Assembly (NCBI RefSeq): GCF_002813135.1
Contig: NZ_PHTY01000001.1
Location: 739,501 to 803,500, forward strand
Direction of reading: 5' to 3'
DNA from: Ulvibacter sp. MAR_2010_11
GTDB lineage: Bacteria; Bacteroidota; Bacteroidia; Flavobacteriales; Flavobacteriaceae
DNA: 64,000 nucleotides
Under the pieces are notes generated by a model, which had not been told where the DNA came from, did not search any database, and was given only the letters and a program-made list of their open reading frames with translations. The translations under genes were made by a program, and so were the position numbers. Shown one piece after another: positions 52,822-62,568 of the stretch. The stretch's first letter is position 1; every line of letters begins with the position of its first letter.

Positions 52822-53139
52822 TTATAAAAGCGAATCGATGGCCTCGGCATATACATTTTTAGGCGCTACACCTACTTGTCGTCCTACCAATTCACCTTTG
52901 TTAAATATCAATACTGTAGGAATGTTTCGCACTCCGTATTTTGCGGCAAACTCCTGGTTTGCATCTACATCTACCTTTCCAACCACGGCTTTCCCGTCGT
53001 ATTCTTCACTAATTTGGTCGATGATAGGTCCTACCATACGGCAAGGTCCGCACCATGCGGCCCAAAAATCCACCATTACCGGTTTGTCACTTTTTAATAC
53101 TGTTTGTTCAAACGTTGCGTCTGTTATTTCTAAAGCCAT
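52822..53139 (-). CDS. trxA: Thioredoxin
   Basis: A 105-residue classical thioredoxin with active site WCGPC (Cys30, Cys33), the buried Asp region VDFWAAW, cis-Pro loop RNIPTVLIF and end EAIDSLL. It maintains cytosolic thiol redox state and supplies electrons to reductases. A TATTTTTG -7 element (complement of 53163-53170) lies just upstream of the start. Confidence 0.96.
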   Translation of the reverse strand: MALEITDATFEQTVLKSDKPVMVDFWAAWCGPCRMVGPIIDQISEEYDGKAVVGKVDVDANQEFAAKYGVRNIPTVLIFNKGELVGRQVGVAPKNVYAEAIDSLL

Positions 53140-53682
53140 TGCAATAATTTTTAAATGTTAGACAAAAATAGTCAATTATTTCCCGAAATCTTACACGCTT
53201 AACATTACTTTAGACAATCGCAGCATTGGTTTTGTTTATGCGGGCTCGTCCCAATTTCTCGTTTATTATAGACGTGCTTAACTGAACAAACCTCCAGAAA
53301 TATGGGAGCTTCTCCGAGCGCAGCTATAGTTTAGGCGGGCCTGCCCGAACGTCTCTTTAGAGGTGGGTGGGCGTTTCCGCCTAAGGCGGACCGGGCTATC
53401 CGCTACAAGTCCTCGCGCATCGCTGTGGGCTTTTCGCTGCTATCCCTAACGCGGGGAAACAAAATGAGCATTCACTTTCTACTGCCTCTCAATTTGAATA
53501 AACACACTAGTAAGTTATTTAGCTACTTTTGTTCTCCTAATCGAAACTTTTGTTTACTTTGTAAAGAACAATCATAAATGGATGAATATGACTTTTCTCG
53601 GAAAGCATCTTACTGACAGATCAATAAATAAGGTAAAAGTCACTCGAAAGAATTTCTTGAAATATAAAAACGAGTAAATAAA
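53140..53682. other. Intergenic with a GC-rich structured block
   Basis: 543 bp separating trxA from the methyltransferase. The part at ~53310-53460 is unusually GC-rich for this genome and holds inverted repeats such as TCCGCC-TAA-GGCGGA and GCGGGCCTGCCCG. Similar sequence is, from memory, dispersed in other flavobacterial genomes near mobile genes; I cannot confirm it here. No ORF or rRNA fragment recognised. Confidence 0.6.
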
Positions 53683-54903
53683 ATGAATGAACTGAACTTC
53701 ATAGATTTATTCGCAGGAGCATCTGGTATGTCCGAAGGGTTTATCCAAGCTGGCTTAAATCCTATTTCACACATTGAAATGGATAAATATGCTTGTGATT
53801 CTATTAGAACTAGAGCGGTTTATCATTTCGTTACAAAAAATGGAAAGGAAAAATTTTACTTTGATTATCTAAAAGGAGAAATTTCAAGAGAAGAATTATA
53901 CAGCCAAGTTCCTAAAGATATTTTAGATTCTGTTTTAAATATAGAAATTACAGATGATTCGATAAAATCAATATTTTCAAAAATTGACAAAACTTTAAAT
54001 AAAAAAAAGGTTGATTTAATAATTGGCGGCCCGCCATGTCAAGCATATTCTCTACTTGGCAGACATCACGAAAATATTGAAAACGACCCAAGAAATAAAC
54101 TATATATCCAATATGGAAGATTCTTAAAACATTATGAGCCTAAAGCATTTGTTTTTGAAAATGTGCCAGGTTTATTAAGTGCCAACAAAGGACAACATTT
54201 CAAAAATCTCAAAGCATATTTTCGCAAAATCGGCTATGAAGTTTATCATGATACCCTAAATGCTGCCGATTACGGAGTACTTCAAGCTCGAAAAAGAATA
54301 ATTATTGTTGGCTGGAAAAAGAACATCGATTATGGCTTCCCAGAAATTAAAAAAATAAAAGTAGAAACTACTGTTAACGATATTTTTCAAGATTTACCTA
54401 AACTAAAGTCTGGCGAAGCATTACACGTAGCAGACTACACTATTCCTAAAAATGATTACTTAAAAAGGTTTGAATTACGAAACGGTGTCGACTTTGTTAC
54501 ACAACATATTTCAAGACCACATAATGCCCGAGATTTAAAGATCTATAAAATAGCTATAGAAAAATGGGACAAGAATGAAGAACGTTTAAAATATCCTGAT
54601 TTGCCTAAAGAATTAAAGACTCATAAGAACGAATCTTCATTTGCAGATAGATTCAAAGTTGTAAATGGCAAAGGAGTTTCTCATACAGTTGTTGCTCATA
54701 TTGCCAAAGATGGGCACTACTATATCCATCCTGACATAAAACAATGTCGTTCGATTTCAGTAAGAGAAGCTGCTAGGTTGCAATCCTTCCCTGACGATTT
54801 TTATTTTGAAGGCTCTCGTTCCGCCGCATTTAAGCAAATTGGCAATGCTGTACCACCATTAATGGCCTATTCTATTGCAAAAGCAATAAAAAATAAACTA
54901 TGA
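53683..54903 (+). CDS. DNA cytosine-5 methyltransferase
   Basis: A 406-residue C5-MTase with all core motifs: I DLFAGASGMSEGF, IV GGPPCQAYSLLG (catalytic Cys119), VI FENVPGLL, VIII QARKRIIIVG, IX SVREAARLQSFPD, X FKQIGNAVPP. The target-recognition region lies at ~270-340. The recognition sequence cannot be read. It overlaps the next gene by 4 bp (ATGA). No restriction endonuclease lies beside it, only a broken Vsr. Its codon use is more AT-rich than the trxA/dnaE neighbours, a sign of transfer. Confidence 0.93.
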   Translation: MNELNFIDLFAGASGMSEGFIQAGLNPISHIEMDKYACDSIRTRAVYHFVTKNGKEKFYFDYLKGEISREELYSQVPKDILDSVLNIEITDDSIKSIFSKIDKTLNKKKVDLIIGGPPCQAYSLLGRHHENIENDPRNKLYIQYGRFLKHYEPKAFVFENVPGLLSANKGQHFKNLKAYFRKIGYEVYHDTLNAADYGVLQARKRIIIVGWKKNIDYGFPEIKKIKVETTVNDIFQDLPKLKSGEALHVADYTIPKNDYLKRFELRNGVDFVTQHISRPHNARDLKIYKIAIEKWDKNEERLKYPDLPKELKTHKNESSFADRFKVVNGKGVSHTVVAHIAKDGHYYIHPDIKQCRSISVREAARLQSFPDDFYFEGSRSAAFKQIGNAVPPLMAYSIAKAIKNKL

Positions 54904-57236
54904 TTACAACTAGAAAACATTCCTTTCAGCCTGGAGCTAGGTCTATTATCCAAATGGGGGAGGAATTAATTGGTCATCCAACATCTGCAATTAATGAGCT
55001 TGTGAAAAATGGATATGATGCTGATGCGACCAAAGTAAATGTTTACATAAATATAGAAATAAATGTTGCTAAATCTTTCGTGTTTATTATCGATAATGGA
55101 GTGGGAATGGCAGATGATGTTTTGTTTGGAGAATGGCTTCAACCCTCTGTTAGCTCAAAAAGAAAGAAGACCCATAGTGAAATATTTAATAGAAAATTTT
55201 TAGGTAACAAAGGCATTGGTCGGCTTGCAGCTATGGCATTAGGACAACGATTGACCGTTATATCTAAAACTTCTGATTGTATAAATTATAATTGGCTTAG
55301 TTTAGACTCTAACCAATTTCAAGAAGAAGTACTATTAAATCGAATTGAATTTCCAGGGGATGAAATTATTAATTACAAGGATTTATTTGAAGAAGAAGAA
55401 TATTTAGAAATTAGAAAACAAGATAAAAATGAATCTTTAATTTCTTTAATTAATTCTGATGCTTGTGGAGATTTTCTTGAGGGCACTTTAATTATTATAG
55501 AGAACGTTGATGCCAGCCTTCAAAACTTAATGATTGATGAGTTTAGTAAGAATGAGAATGAACTTAAATTTGAAGATACAAGTATAATGAAGTCCTTAGG
55601 AGTATTAATTACTCCCTTAGCAATGAGCGAATTAATACAGAAAGAGCTTATTGAAAAGAAAATTATTTCTAATAAAATTGCGATTGCTAATGAAAATAGT
55701 ACTTTCCAATTAAATTTCGGAACAAATTTAATTGAATCTAATTCTGAATCCTTAGAACTACATGAAGTTACTCCACTAAAAATACTTAAAGGATATAGTT
55801 ACAGGGCGATAGGAAAGGTTGATTCAAATGGCAAGTTAAATGGTTTCCTATATTTTAATAGATTAGAGGGTGATAATTTTCCTAAAAATTTAGACTTTGA
55901 TGTTTCAGATTTTAATAAAATTCAACCAAAAAGAAAAGAAAAAAAAGAAACATTCGAATTATCTGAAAGTGATAGAAATAAAGATGTTGGGGAATTTATA
56001 TTTGATATTAGAATATATGATCGTGAAAAAGATGCTATCGAAAAGTTGGGAGTATTGCTAAATGAGAAAAATTCTGAAACAAAAAATATACTGAATAAAT
56101 TATTAGGAATAAGAATCTCTAAAAATGGTTTTGGAGTAAAGCCTTATGGTGATGTTGATGGTGTTCAGGATTGGCTAGGGTTAGGACAAAAGAGAGTTCA
56201 AGATCCCGGAAAAAATATTGGACCAAATTTGGTTTTGGGTTATGTCTATTTATTTTCACCTCAAAATGATGGCTTGAAGGAGAAAACCAATAGAGAAGGA
56301 TTTTATGAAAACAAAGCTTTTAATCAGCTTAAAGGCATGTTACTTAGGGCCATGCAGGAAATTGGGCAATTGAGATATAATTATAGGCTTAGAAAAAATT
56401 TGGGGAGACCTACTGCTAAATTTAATACTCGTCCTGAATCTGAGGAATATTTAAGATTCATAAATGACAATGTGCAAAATTTAAATGTCCTAAACAGAAC
56501 TCAAGATTTTATTAAGGAAACCAATTCTGCCTTAGATAATGCTGAATTTCGGTTATCCCTCGCTGAAAGGCTTGCTTCTTTAGGAAGTAGTTTGGAGCTA
56601 CTATATCATGAATTAGCCCAACCTATTACTATTCTTGGAGCTGCCGAAATGGAAATTTATGATCAAAATGAAAAAGTACAACAAAATGAAATAAAAAATA
56701 AGATATCAGAAGAATTGAATTTTATATCAGAGGCCGTTTCGACTTTAGATGATTTAAAAGATTCTTTAGAGCCTGCAATTGGCAAATCTGTAAGTAGAAC
56801 ATTTAAGCCAATTATATCTTTTTCAAAAGTAATGAGACTATATAAAAAAGATATTAGTGATTATGATATTAAAGTTGATATAGATCCTTCTCTGCAAAAC
56901 TATCAAATAACAGATAATGAATATGCTCTTTGGATATCCTTTTTAAATATTATTAATAATGCAATTTTTTGGTTAAAGACTAGTGAAGAGAATAGTAGAA
57001 CAATTCTATTTAGTCTTGAAAATAATAATTTAGTAATTAGTAATACAGGTCCACTAATTCCTGAAGATATAATAGATATAATTTTTGAATACGGTGTTTC
57101 TAACAAACCAGGCAAAAATAAAAGTGGTTTAGGATTAACATACACAAAAAGTATTCTTGACAAGAATAAATGGTCTATTCATGCTGAAAACAGAGATTAT
57201 GGTCCGGCATTTATAATTAATAAACTAGATAAATAA
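54900..57236 (+). CDS. GHKL ATPase (Hsp90/MORC-like) fused to a histidine-kinase module
   Basis: A 778-residue protein with two GHKL sites. N-terminus: AINELVKNGYDADATKVNVY (N-box), IDNGVGMAD, GNKGIGRLAAMALG, resembling Hsp90/MutL/MORC ATPases. Middle ~250-480: beta/alpha linker. C-terminus: coiled coil, then LLYHELAQPI, a FixL/NtrB-like His box, and HATPase_c with NIINNAIFWL, ISNTGPLIPEDI and KSGLGLTYTKSI. It sits between the methyltransferase and a receiver-like gene. I infer a sensor of DNA or nucleotide state that phosphorylates the receiver; none of this is shown experimentally. Confidence 0.85.
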   Translation: MITTRKHSFQPGARSIIQMGEELIGHPTSAINELVKNGYDADATKVNVYINIEINVAKSFVFIIDNGVGMADDVLFGEWLQPSVSSKRKKTHSEIFNRKFLGNKGIGRLAAMALGQRLTVISKTSDCINYNWLSLDSNQFQEEVLLNRIEFPGDEIINYKDLFEEEEYLEIRKQDKNESLISLINSDACGDFLEGTLIIIENVDASLQNLMIDEFSKNENELKFEDTSIMKSLGVLITPLAMSELIQKELIEKKIISNKIAIANENSTFQLNFGTNLIESNSESLELHEVTPLKILKGYSYRAIGKVDSNGKLNGFLYFNRLEGDNFPKNLDFDVSDFNKIQPKRKEKKETFELSESDRNKDVGEFIFDIRIYDREKDAIEKLGVLLNEKNSETKNILNKLLGIRISKNGFGVKPYGDVDGVQDWLGLGQKRVQDPGKNIGPNLVLGYVYLFSPQNDGLKEKTNREGFYENKAFNQLKGMLLRAMQEIGQLRYNYRLRKNLGRPTAKFNTRPESEEYLRFINDNVQNLNVLNRTQDFIKETNSALDNAEFRLSLAERLASLGSSLELLYHELAQPITILGAAEMEIYDQNEKVQQNEIKNKISEELNFISEAVSTLDDLKDSLEPAIGKSVSRTFKPIISFSKVMRLYKKDISDYDIKVDIDPSLQNYQITDNEYALWISFLNIINNAIFWLKTSEENSRTILFSLENNNLVISNTGPLIPEDIIDIIFEYGVSNKPGKNKSGLGLTYTKSILDKNKWSIHAENRDYGPAFIINKLDK

Positions 57237-57878
57237 ATGGGTAAAATACTTATATACGACGATGAAGAACCGATTGTAAGAAAAATAAAATCTGCTATAA
57301 GAGGTTTAAATTTAGGACTTAAGCCAATAGTATTTGTTTCTTTAGAGGACCTGCGAGATTATATTTATTCTGATGATAATTGGGATGAAGTTAAAGCAGT
57401 AGTTTTTGATTTGGCCCAGAAAAAGGAAGAAGATGCTGGGATAATAGATTTTGAAATTCTAGAAGATATTAAGTATTGTGTTGAAAATAGAAGAGTTCCA
57501 ATTTTAATTCACAGTGCTTATGCCAATCAATTAGATGTTTTGGCGACATATCCATCAGTTCTTTTATATAAAAAAAGCGGAAAATCAATAAAAAATGTTA
57601 GAAATGACATTGGGCTAATGGAAAGAACTGGTTTTTTAAACCTTTTTTCAGAAGGACCACTTTTGAAAGACGAATTAATGCTTTGTGAGCCAAAATTAAA
57701 TTGGGGAGATTTGTTAGTAAAAAGAGTATTGCAAGAACATTTTATTGATAACTTTAAGGGGGTAAATATTTTAGAACAATTATCTGAAATAATTCAATTG
57801 GATAACCCTCAACGTGAAACTTATTTGAAATACTTAAAACCTGCCGTAGATTCACTAAAAGCAACAGCAAAAGATTAG
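57237..57878 (+). CDS. Receiver-like protein of the methyltransferase module
   Basis: A 213-residue protein: N-terminal receiver fold (GKILIYDDEEPIVRK, acidic pocket 8-11; Asp58 in AVVFDLAQKKEE as phospho-acceptor; Lys region LLYKKSGKS). It then has a ~90-residue helical C-terminus with no recognised DNA-binding motif. It abuts the kinase gene directly. The module looks like a two-component system embedded in a modification locus; its output is unknown. Confidence 0.82.
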   Translation: MGKILIYDDEEPIVRKIKSAIRGLNLGLKPIVFVSLEDLRDYIYSDDNWDEVKAVVFDLAQKKEEDAGIIDFEILEDIKYCVENRRVPILIHSAYANQLDVLATYPSVLLYKKSGKSIKNVRNDIGLMERTGFLNLFSEGPLLKDELMLCEPKLNWGDLLVKRVLQEHFIDNFKGVNILEQLSEIIQLDNPQRETYLKYLKPAVDSLKATAKD

Positions 57879-58046
57879 TAATAAATTGAATGATAAATCA
57901 GGCTTTCCAAAAACGGATTTATCATTCTTTCGATAACGATAACCTTTATGCCATAACGCCTTTGCAAGTTTCTTTTCAATTTTTGAACCTTTATTTTTGA
58001 CGGCTCGCATATTTTTCAATCGCTGCTCTTTCGTCAATTTGTCCAT
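57879..58046 (-). pseudogene. Truncated very short patch repair endonuclease (vsr)
   Basis: Minus-strand ORF beginning MDKLTKEQRLKNMRAVKNKG, then WHKGYRYRKNDKSVFGKPDL, which is the Vsr N-terminus (about 52 residues). The homology stops at ~57890 where the catalytic EFFHG-type region should start, and the frame runs into the receiver gene. So the fragment lacks most catalytic residues. It was probably cut when the module's right edge formed. Vsr normally accompanies C5-MTases to repair T:G mismatches. Confidence 0.85.
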
Positions 58047-58078
58047 TTCACTATCCCCTTTTATCTATCCTCTTTTAA

Positions 58079-61000
58079 TCAATTCAACCTATACTGCACC
58101 TGCGCCATTTCCAGTTCGTCCAACAACTCCTGCGAGATATGTACCTTCTGCTTACGGCTGGGCATGGTCAACTTTACCTTTTCCTCCATCTCGTAGATCA
58201 CAAACTGTAACGGTTTGTCGCCCTTGTGGAGTTTAAATAGTTCCTTCAGACTTTTAATGGTGTCTTCCGCCAGATCTTCTATAGGCATCTGTATGGTCAA
58301 CTTCCGCGCCTGACTGTCCATTACGTCGTGTAACAGTTGCATACTGTTGTATTGCAATCTGGGTTCGCCTTTTTTGCCGGTATCGCGGTTGGTCCAGCCC
58401 TCCTTTACAAACACCCGTGCATAAATAAACGAGTTGGGGACCAAAAAGTGTCTAAACTTTAAATACTCCTCCCCAAAAATCTTAAACTCAAAACTGTCGT
58501 CGTAGTCTTCCACCACAAAGATCGCCCAGCCCTTTCCGGCCTTCGATTCACGGTGTTGCACGTCGGTGACGATGCCTCCAAAACACAATTCGCGGTTTAT
58601 AAAGGGTTCCAGATTATTAAAGTCGGAAACCCGGCAATTGGTAAAACTCTTCATTTCGGTTTTAAAATCATCCAAAGGATGCCCCGAAATGTAAATGCCC
58701 ACCACTTCCTTTTCAAATTTCAGTTTCTTCATAGTGCCCCAGGGCTCGCAAGGCGGTACTTCGGGTTCAGGGATTTGAACCTCACTGGCATCGCCAAACA
58801 GACTTACCTGCGACGAATTCTGTGTTTCCTGATAGCGCGCCGCATAACGCAATACCTTTTCAATAAACATCACCCCGTCCCCATCGTCATGTAAATACTG
58901 AGCTCTGTGTGTATCGAAACTGTCAAAACCTCCCGCCAACGCCAGATTTTCAAAGGCTTTCTTGTTGGCCGATCGCAAATCGATACGTTTTGCCAAATCG
59001 AACACCGACTTATACTTTCCGTCCTTCCGTTCATCTACGATAGTGGCTACGGCGTTGCCGCCTACACCTTTTACGGCGCCCATTCCGAAGCGTACCGCGC
59101 CGCGATCGTTTACGGTAAACTTGTAAAACGATTCGTTCACATCGGGGCCCAAAACTTCCAATCCCATGCGCTTGCATTCCTCCATAAAGAACGAGATCTG
59201 TTTGATATCGCTCATGTTGTTAGACAGTACCGCCGCCATATATTCGGCAGGGTAATGCGCCTTTAAATAGGCAGTCTGATACGCAATCCAGGCGTAGCAG
59301 GTAGAATGTGATTTGTTGAAGGCATAACTCGCAAAGGCTTCCCAATCCTTCCAGATCTTTTCGAGCTTTTCGGGGTCGTGCCCTTTGGCAGCTGCCTGTT
59401 CGATAAACTGAGGCTTCATTTTGTCCAACACCGATTTCTGTTTTTTCCCCATCGCCTTCCGAAGCACATCGGCCTCACCCTTGGTGAAATCGGCTAACTT
59501 TTGTGACAGCAACATCACCTGCTCCTGATAGACCGTAATTCCGTAGGTTTCCTTTAAAAATTCTTCCATAGCCGGAAGGTCATAGCTAATTTGTTCCTCC
59601 CCGTGCTTTCTTCTAATAAAACTCGGGATGTATTCCATGGGTCCCGGACGGTACAAAGCGTTCATCGCAATAAGATCGGCAAACACAGTAGGTTTGAGGT
59701 CCTTCATGTGTTTTTGCATCCCGGCCGATTCGTACTGAAAGATCCCTACCGTATCGCCGCGTTGAAAGAGTTCATAGGTCTTTTCATCGTCCAGCGGAAA
59801 GTTGTCCGGATCCAGCAACACATTGTGTTTGTGCTTTACAATTTTTACGGTATCTTTTATAAGCGTAAGGGTTTTTAAGCCCAGAAAGTCCATTTTCAAC
59901 AGCCCGGCACTTTCCACCACCGAGTTATCGAATTGGGTCACGTACAAATCGGAGTCCTTTGCAGTGGCAATTGGCACAAAATCGGTGATATCGCTGGGTG
60001 TAATGATCACTCCACAGGCGTGAATTCCGGTGTTTCTCACCGAGCCTTCCAATATCTTCGCCTGATTGATAGTTTGTGCTTCCAGATCCTCCCCTTCCGA
60101 AAGGTTTAGCAATTCATTCACTTTTGGCAGTTCGTCACTTCTGAAACGGCTTCGCAATTCACTGTCACTCAATCCGAAGATCTTATTCAGCTTGGTCATA
60201 TTGGGAATGAGCTTCGCAATACGGTCGGCGTCATTCAAAGGTAAATCCAACACTCTTGCCGTATCGCGAATAGACGACTTTGCGGCCATGGTTCCGTAGG
60301 TGATGATCTGCGCCACCTGACTGCTGCCGTATTTGTTAATCACATAATCCATTACTTTTCCACGCCCTTCATCATCGAAATCGATATCGATATCGGGCAT
60401 GCTCACACGATCCGGATTTAAGAAACGCTCAAAAAGCAGGTCGTACTTGATGGGGCAAATATTTGTGATTCCCAGGCAATACGCCACAGCACTTCCTGCC
60501 GCCGAACCTCTTCCCGGCCCCACCGAAACGTCCATTTTACGGGCTTCAGCAATAAAATCCTGTACAATTAAAAAGTATCCCGGATAGCCGGTGTTGGCAA
60601 TTACTTCCAATTCAAAATCCAAACGTTGCTGAATTTCGTCGGTCATTTCCGGGTAGCGCTTTTTGGCGCCTTCAAAAGTGAGAAATTTTAAATAGGCGTT
60701 CTCTCCTCGCTTGCCACCGTCGGCATCTTCCACGTGTAAAAATTCCTTCGGAATGGCAAAATTGGGAAGTAACACATCCCGCATCAAACTGAAGGATTCA
60801 ATTTTTGAAATAATTTCAGAAATACTTTCAATCGCTTCAGGAAGGTCATTGAATAAAGCCTTCATTTCGTCCTGCGACTTGAAATAATACTCCTGATTGG
60901 GCAGACCGTAGCGATAGCCGCGACCTCTCCCAATGGGTGTTGCCTGCTTTTCCCCGTCTTTTACACACAGCAAAATATCGTGCGCATTGGCATTTTCCTT

Positions 61001-62428
61001 GTCGATGTAGTAAGTATTGTTGCACGCGACCAGTTTCACATTGTGCTTTTTGGAAAAATCTATCAATACGGTGTTTACCCTGTTCTCGTCCTCCTGATTG
61101 TGACGCATAATTTCCAGATAGAAATCTTCTCCAAACTCTTGTTTCCACCAAATCAAGGCTTCTTCCGCCTGATTCTCACCAATATTGAGGATCTTGCTCG
61201 AAACCTCCCCGTACATACTTCCGGAAAGCACGATAATATCGTCCTTGTATTTTTTAATCACCTCTCTGTCTATCCGCGGCACGTAGTAAAATCCGTCGGT
61301 ATAGGCAATAGAAGCCATTTTTGCCAGATTGTGATATCCCGACTTGTTTTTGGCAAGCAACACCACCTGATAGCCGTTGTCTTTATGCGATTTGTTGGTG
61401 TGGTCTTCGCACACAAAAAATTCGCAGCCCACAATTCCTTTGAGAGTTTTGTGTTTTTCTTCTTCTGAAAGGGAGCTGTTATAGGTATTTACCGCACGTA
61501 CAAAATGAAAGGCACCCATCATATTCCCGCTGTCGGTGATGGCAACTGCGGGCATATTATTTTTTACCGCAGCATTCACCAAATCCTGTGTACTAGAGGT
61601 AGACTGGAGGATGGAGAATTGCGAATGATTGTGTAAATGCGCAAAGGGAGTTTCCTGAAGCGTGGCAATGTTTTCTTTAATTTCTTCGGAAGAAATTTCG
61701 ACCGTTTCCACTTTGGCGTCGAGCGCAGCCTTTATCTTTTTTGAAGCTTTTTTAAGATTGATATGCTGAAGCCCCAGCAATTTAATTTCCTTCGGATTCT
61801 CTTCCGAAAAACGCTCAAAATAATCGGGTTGTACGTCTAATTCTTCTAAAGTAAAAATTTGTCGGCGTACCAATTCCAGGAAACAACGCGTAGTAGCTTC
61901 CACATCGGCTGTAGCATTATGCGCTTCTTCAAAAGGCTGTTGAAACAGAAATTCATGTAATTCGGTAAGCGTAGGGAGTTTGAATTTACCTCCTCGTCCG
62001 CCGGGCAACTGACAGAGTTGTGCAGTGGTTTCGGTGCATGTATCGAGGACAGGAAATTTTGGCAAGGGATTTTCCATGCCAAGGCGTAAAAATTCGGCCC
62101 CCATGATGTTGAGATCGAAGCCTACGTTTTGTCCTACTACGTATTTGGTTTTGGAAAGCGCTTCGGTGAATTTTTCAATCATTTCAGCCAAAGGAATACC
62201 TTGTTGTTGCGCCAGTTCGGTGGAAATACCGTGAATCTTTTCGGCATCAAAGGGAATATTAAAACCTTCGGGCTGTACCAGGTAATCCTCATGCTCCACC
62301 ACATTCCCCATGGCATCGTGTAATTGCCAGGCAATTTGAATACAACGAGGCCAGTTGTCGCTGTCGGTTAAAGGCGCGTTCCAATTTCGGGGTAAACCGG
62401 TGGTTTCGGTATCAAAAATTAAGTACAT
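58079..62428 (-). CDS. dnaE: DNA polymerase III alpha subunit with N-terminal exonuclease
   Basis: A 1449-residue replicative polymerase. Residues ~1-200: DnaQ-like DEDDh exonuclease (FDTETTGL, GQNVGFDLN, HNATADVEAT). Residues ~265-560: PHP domain (FAHLHNHSQFS). Then the Pol III alpha palm with catalytic Asp in MPDIDIDFDDEGRG, fingers (YQEQVMLLSQKLADFT), helix-hairpin-helix and OB-fold (CFGGIVTDVQ). The fused proofreading domain is typical of Bacteroidota. Long, fully intact, most conserved gene in the window. Confidence 0.96.
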   Translation of the reverse strand: MYLIFDTETTGLPRNWNAPLTDSDNWPRCIQIAWQLHDAMGNVVEHEDYLVQPEGFNIPFDAEKIHGISTELAQQQGIPLAEMIEKFTEALSKTKYVVGQNVGFDLNIMGAEFLRLGMENPLPKFPVLDTCTETTAQLCQLPGGRGGKFKLPTLTELHEFLFQQPFEEAHNATADVEATTRCFLELVRRQIFTLEELDVQPDYFERFSEENPKEIKLLGLQHINLKKASKKIKAALDAKVETVEISSEEIKENIATLQETPFAHLHNHSQFSILQSTSSTQDLVNAAVKNNMPAVAITDSGNMMGAFHFVRAVNTYNSSLSEEEKHKTLKGIVGCEFFVCEDHTNKSHKDNGYQVVLLAKNKSGYHNLAKMASIAYTDGFYYVPRIDREVIKKYKDDIIVLSGSMYGEVSSKILNIGENQAEEALIWWKQEFGEDFYLEIMRHNQEDENRVNTVLIDFSKKHNVKLVACNNTYYIDKENANAHDILLCVKDGEKQATPIGRGRGYRYGLPNQEYYFKSQDEMKALFNDLPEAIESISEIISKIESFSLMRDVLLPNFAIPKEFLHVEDADGGKRGENAYLKFLTFEGAKKRYPEMTDEIQQRLDFELEVIANTGYPGYFLIVQDFIAEARKMDVSVGPGRGSAAGSAVAYCLGITNICPIKYDLLFERFLNPDRVSMPDIDIDFDDEGRGKVMDYVINKYGSSQVAQIITYGTMAAKSSIRDTARVLDLPLNDADRIAKLIPNMTKLNKIFGLSDSELRSRFRSDELPKVNELLNLSEGEDLEAQTINQAKILEGSVRNTGIHACGVIITPSDITDFVPIATAKDSDLYVTQFDNSVVESAGLLKMDFLGLKTLTLIKDTVKIVKHKHNVLLDPDNFPLDDEKTYELFQRGDTVGIFQYESAGMQKHMKDLKPTVFADLIAMNALYRPGPMEYIPSFIRRKHGEEQISYDLPAMEEFLKETYGITVYQEQVMLLSQKLADFTKGEADVLRKAMGKKQKSVLDKMKPQFIEQAAAKGHDPEKLEKIWKDWEAFASYAFNKSHSTCYAWIAYQTAYLKAHYPAEYMAAVLSNNMSDIKQISFFMEECKRMGLEVLGPDVNESFYKFTVNDRGAVRFGMGAVKGVGGNAVATIVDERKDGKYKSVFDLAKRIDLRSANKKAFENLALAGGFDSFDTHRAQYLHDDGDGVMFIEKVLRYAARYQETQNSSQVSLFGDASEVQIPEPEVPPCEPWGTMKKLKFEKEVVGIYISGHPLDDFKTEMKSFTNCRVSDFNNLEPFINRELCFGGIVTDVQHRESKAGKGWAIFVVEDYDDSFEFKIFGEEYLKFRHFLVPNSFIYARVFVKEGWTNRDTGKKGEPRLQYNSMQLLHDVMDSQARKLTIQMPIEDLAEDTIKSLKELFKLHKGDKPLQFVIYEMEEKVKLTMPSRKQKVHISQELLDELEMAQVQYRLN

Positions 62429-62523
62429 GGAGGATTGTATGAGGTGTTACCTTAGAAGGTAAAAATAGAAAAACCATCCCTAAAAGGGAAGGAAAGTTGT
62501 AAACAGTTTGGGAGGGTTATAAA

Positions 62524-62548
62524 CAAAAAAACCGAGCCAAGGCCCGGT
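62524..62548 (-). terminator. Rho-independent terminator of the DUF6252 gene
   Basis: Minus-strand hairpin ACCGGGCC / GGCTCGGT (one G-U pair) with a 2-nt loop and a T7 tail, about 20 bp after the DUF6252 stop. Confidence 0.9.
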
Positions 62549-62568
62549 TGTATATTTTGTGAGTTTGG

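Noticed and set aside
60980-61468. Long + strand frame inside dnaE
   Set aside because: Antisense to a highly conserved gene; no start signal or similarity.
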